Shown one piece after another: positions 61,515 through 64,000 of a stretch of DNA of 64,000 nt (the first letter of the stretch is position 1; each line of letters begins with the position of its first letter). The notes under the pieces are model-generated. The model ran no database searches. It was not told where the DNA came from and was given only the letters and a program-made list of their open reading frames with translations. Location of the stretch: NCBI RefSeq assembly GCF_028473665.1, contig NZ_CP098774.1, positions 4,397,501 through 4,461,500 on the forward strand, read 5' to 3'. The translations under genes were made by a program, and so were the position numbers. This DNA is from Sphingomonas sp. QA11. Its GTDB lineage: Bacteria; Pseudomonadota; Alphaproteobacteria; Sphingomonadales; Sphingomonadaceae.

Positions 61515-61639
61515 ATGCACTATCGAGATTGGAAGGTGATCGAGCTCGGAGCAATCACCACCGCGACGCGCGGATGGACGATAGGCTTTGCCGAGAACGA
61601 ATCGGCATGATGGTCCCCGGCGGTCTCTGCGAAGATTGA
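61515..61639 (+). pseudogene. third lasso peptide precursor, interrupted by a one-base frameshift
   Basis: The leader MHYRDWKVIELGAITTATR and core start GWTIGFAENE are intact and align with precursors 1 and 2. The frame then reaches TGA at 61608-61610, after only 31 residues. Reading on in the next frame from about 61599 gives IGMMVPGGLCED and a stop at 61637-61639, which lines up with the missing tail of the other cores (TGL...GL.DD). One base was therefore lost near 61597-61602. GGAGAAGAACC is a good ribosome binding site. It may be a pseudogene or, less likely, still make a short peptide. Confidence 0.8.
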
Positions 61640-61649
61640 TCCGGGATAG

Positions 61650-63776
61650 TCAGGGTCCGCTGCGATCCGCAATAGCGGACATCGGCGGCTCGGCCAGCGC
61701 CTGGCGCATCGCGTGCCAGCGCGCGATCTCCTCGCGGCGGCCTGGTGCCTCGATGCCGTTCAACCAGAAGTCGAACCAGTCGATCGCGCGGGTATAGGTC
61801 GCCAGCCGGTGCGCCGGCTGCCATTTGACGTGATGCTCGTCCGGGAAGACGAACATGTCGATCGGCCGGTCGTGCTCGCGAAGCGCCGTGAAGCTCTGGA
61901 GCGCCCCCCAATATTCGTCGTCCGCCACCTGCACCAAGATCGGCGCGCGGATGCTCGCGACATTGGGCGAGATGGCGATCTGGCGCCAGAAAGCCCGAGC
62001 CGCCTCGCTGTCGTCGGTCATCCTTGGATAGCCCATGTAGTAGAACAGCTTCGCCGCACCTGGCCCGACGCGGATCGGCATGCTGGTGTCCCAGCAGCAA
62101 CTGCTCGACGCGAAGGCGGAAAACAGCCTGCTATGCAGCAGCGCGAACTGGACCGTGGATGAGCCATCGCTCAAGCCCGTGATGCCGATACGCGTCGGGT
62201 CGACGATGCCACGCGCGATCGCGACGCGGACGGGATCCTCGACCGCCTCGAGCACGCTCCGCCGGTCGGCGAAGTCCTTGAGGTTGATCCGGTCGCCCTC
62301 GACATAGTCGGGTGCGGCCTTCGAACCGACCGCGTCGGGCTTGTCGACGCTCAGGACCGCAAAGCCGCGATTGGCGAATGCCTGGATCGGATAGTCGTCG
62401 CCGGTCCCGCCGCGCAGGAACCCGCGCGAGACATATTGCACCACCACCAGCGGGTAGCGCCTGCCCGGCTGATACCCGACCGGGAGGACGAGGTCGGCAA
62501 AGGATGGCAGGCCGAAGCTGTTGCGCGATCGCAGGCGCTCGACGCTGCCCAAGGTCAGTCCGGCGAATTCCGGGTTCGGGTCGAAGACAATGTCGCGCCT
62601 GCCGCTCGCCACATCCAGCCGCTCCAGGCGGCGCGGCTGTAACGCGCCTTCGCGCAGGCAAAGCAGCGAGCCTCCCGAAGGTATGCAGCCCAGGAGCAGG
62701 TCCCGCGTCAGATAGAGCCGACGCGGGCGGGCGGCACCCGGCTTCCATTCGTAGATAGCGGTGTCGCTGTTTCTCCAGCCTTCGTGGCGCAGGAAGCGCA
62801 CTCTGTCGCCCGCCCACCATGGGTAGCTCGCATCGGCGCATTCGGGCGCGCCACAGGATACGGCACGATTGTCGGCATCGAGCACGAGCTGGCCGCGCTC
62901 GGGATAGAGGGTTTTGGCCGCGACACGGAGCCTGACCACCGCTCCTGCGGGACCGGCCGCTTCGGTCCAGTCGCCCTCTCGCGCCGATGTCGTGTCGAGC
63001 AGCGCGGCTTCCTCCGGCCCGGCCGCGCGTGCTTGACCGCTCGTAAGGTCGAGGAGCCAGGCTTTTCGCGGTAGCGGCGCCGGCGCGAACGGGCGATTGC
63101 TCGAGGTAGGCGAGAAGCGGTCGTCATAGTGGAAGCCCGACAGGCCTTCCTTGTCGATCACAGCCAAGGCCTCGCGCATGCCAGGCTTGGTCGCATAGAC
63201 GACGCCCCGCCCATCGGCGGTGATCCGGAAGTCATCGATGTCCTCGGCGCTGTCGGTGATCGCCTCGCTGCCGCTGCCATCCGCTCCGGCACGCCACAGT
63301 TGCACCGCGCCCTTGTCCCGCCTGCGATAGAATATCCATCGTCCGTCGGGCGACCAGCGCGGCGTGATCGTATCGGCGACACCGCTCGGGAAGCTCGCCT
63401 TGCCGCGAAAGTCGAAGCGGAAGCGGATGAAGTCCCCACCGCGATCGACCACCAGCGCCTTTCCATTCGGCCGAAGGTCCACCACCACCATCGCCAGGCA
63501 ATAGCCATTGGCGACAGGATCGCCGTGTCGGAGCTGAAAGGCTGCGTGCGACCCGTCGGGCGACACCGAGAATAGCCCGGCATATTGCTGCATCGGGTCG
63601 ACCGGCCCGATGTCGCGCAGCCGGACGAGATCGTCCGGGACCAGCCTGCGTTTGGTCTGCGGAGCCGGTGCGGCCGAAGGAACCACATCGGCACAGGCCG
63701 GCGCAGCCGCCGCTATTTCAGGCGTCGCGAGGAATATCATCCCGGCGAGGACCGCTGTGGCATTTGCGCTCACCAT
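61650..63776 (-). CDS. lasso peptide isopeptidase, AtxE type
   Basis: 708 residues with an N-terminal signal peptide (MVSANATAVLAGMIFLATPEIAAAA), so it acts in the periplasm. A seven-bladed propeller-like region precedes the alpha/beta hydrolase. Catalytic Ser in ITGLSDGSSTVQ (about 531), Asp in VADDEYWG (about 616) and His in PDEHHVKW (about 645) fit the AtxE2 triad. It hydrolyses the isopeptide bond of imported lasso peptides, turning them linear. The start overlaps the TonB receptor stop by seven bases, so the two are coupled and convergent to the biosynthetic genes. Confidence 0.9.
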   Translation of the reverse strand: MVSANATAVLAGMIFLATPEIAAAAPACADVVPSAAPAPQTKRRLVPDDLVRLRDIGPVDPMQQYAGLFSVSPDGSHAAFQLRHGDPVANGYCLAMVVVDLRPNGKALVVDRGGDFIRFRFDFRGKASFPSGVADTITPRWSPDGRWIFYRRRDKGAVQLWRAGADGSGSEAITDSAEDIDDFRITADGRGVVYATKPGMREALAVIDKEGLSGFHYDDRFSPTSSNRPFAPAPLPRKAWLLDLTSGQARAAGPEEAALLDTTSAREGDWTEAAGPAGAVVRLRVAAKTLYPERGQLVLDADNRAVSCGAPECADASYPWWAGDRVRFLRHEGWRNSDTAIYEWKPGAARPRRLYLTRDLLLGCIPSGGSLLCLREGALQPRRLERLDVASGRRDIVFDPNPEFAGLTLGSVERLRSRNSFGLPSFADLVLPVGYQPGRRYPLVVVQYVSRGFLRGGTGDDYPIQAFANRGFAVLSVDKPDAVGSKAAPDYVEGDRINLKDFADRRSVLEAVEDPVRVAIARGIVDPTRIGITGLSDGSSTVQFALLHSRLFSAFASSSCCWDTSMPIRVGPGAAKLFYYMGYPRMTDDSEAARAFWRQIAISPNVASIRAPILVQVADDEYWGALQSFTALREHDRPIDMFVFPDEHHVKWQPAHRLATYTRAIDWFDFWLNGIEAPGRREEIARWHAMRQALAEPPMSAIADRSGP

Positions 63777-64000
63777 TGCTTGCTCACCGAGAAGCTGACG
63801 AAGCGACCGATCGCCGACTGGTTGGTCGAATCGAAGGGAACATAGGTTGGATCCGACATGCGGATGACGTCGGGCGTCTCGTTCAGCAGGTTCTGGAGAC
63901 TGAGCCGCAGCTCGAGGTTGCTGAGCAGGCCATGTCCTTCACCGGTTCGGTAGGAGCCACTCAGGTCGAGCGTGGTGAAAGCCCCGATCCGTTTGGTCGC
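63770..64000 (-). CDS. TonB-dependent receptor, C-terminal end (continues beyond window)
   Basis: 76 residues are visible: FTTLDLSGSYRTGEGHGLLSNLELRLSLQNLLNETPDVIRMSDPTYVPFDSTNQSAIGRFVSFSVSKQW. The LQNLLNE motif, alternating beta-strand pattern and aromatic C-terminal residue are those of outer-membrane TonB receptors. It is coupled to the isopeptidase gene, as in AtxE loci, and would import lasso peptides. The rest of the gene lies outside the window. Confidence 0.85.
   Translation of the reverse strand, partial: ATKRIGAFTTLDLSGSYRTGEGHGLLSNLELRLSLQNLLNETPDVIRMSDPTYVPFDSTNQSAIGRFVSFSVSKQW

Noticed and set aside
1..64000. CRISPR array, rRNA or tRNA genes
   Set aside because: Reading the window I saw no regularly spaced repeats and no tRNA- or rRNA-like sequence; a dedicated scan was not possible.

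Overview
The window is high-GC DNA with many very short or overlapping (ATGA-type) gene junctions. Its conjugation genes, lasso-peptide cluster and TonB/FecI/FecR genes point to an alphaproteobacterium of the sphingomonad group (Sphingomonas, Sphingobium, Sphingopyxis or a relative). This is inferred from gene content; no rRNA or housekeeping marker is present.

Region A, 1-5.7 kb: the 3' end of a YfbU-like gene and a small membrane-anchored protein in AT-richer DNA, a gene-free stretch, then a coupled DUF6493/SWIM zinc-finger pair on the minus strand. Region B, 6-24 kb: the backbone of an integrative and conjugative element (ICE). It has a DUF3363 relaxase, a small conserved protein, lytic transglycosylase, TraF-type peptidase, HTH protein, DUF736, ParB-like protein, DUF2958 and ArdC antirestriction protein. 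These are followed by cargo (a glycosyltransferase and a large Mrr-STAND ATPase) and then a control module. The control module is a DUF6499/DUF2285 gene pair split by a +1 frame change, which resembles the frameshifted excision activator FseA, next to luxR, a lux-box-like palindrome, luxI, a phytanoyl-CoA-dioxygenase-like gene and a GntR regulator. No integrase, coupling protein or trb genes are in the window, so the ICE is either partial or continues outside it.

Region C, 24.5-54 kb: a dense defence island. It holds an HNH (ScoMcrA-like) endonuclease; an Eco29kI-type restriction-modification set (RHH regulator, C5 methyltransferase, GIY-YIG nuclease, Vsr); a convergent three-gene operon ending in a 1964-residue DUF1998 helicase (Druantia type II-like); an XRE-MucR fusion regulator; and a complete type I Wadjet operon (jetABCD) followed 9 bp downstream by an intact IS5-family insertion. 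Then comes a tightly coupled four-gene operon (PLP enzyme, two membrane proteins, radical SAM protein) divergent from a nucleoside deoxyribosyltransferase-like gene, for which I know no described system. Last is an XRE/ImmA pair with an exonuclease I homologue whose first catalytic motif is lost.

Region D, 54-64 kb: small DUF3892 and hypothetical genes, a nucleotidyltransferase-HEPN protein, a region-4-only sigma-like protein, and a lasso-peptide locus. The lasso locus has FecI sigma factor, FecR, precursor 1, B protein, cyclase, precursor 2, and a third precursor broken by a one-base frameshift. Convergent to these are a TonB-dependent receptor (cut by the window edge) and an AtxE-type isopeptidase. 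The likely logic is that B and C mature the lasso peptides, the receptor takes peptides up, FecI/FecR regulate, and the periplasmic isopeptidase linearises the imported peptide.
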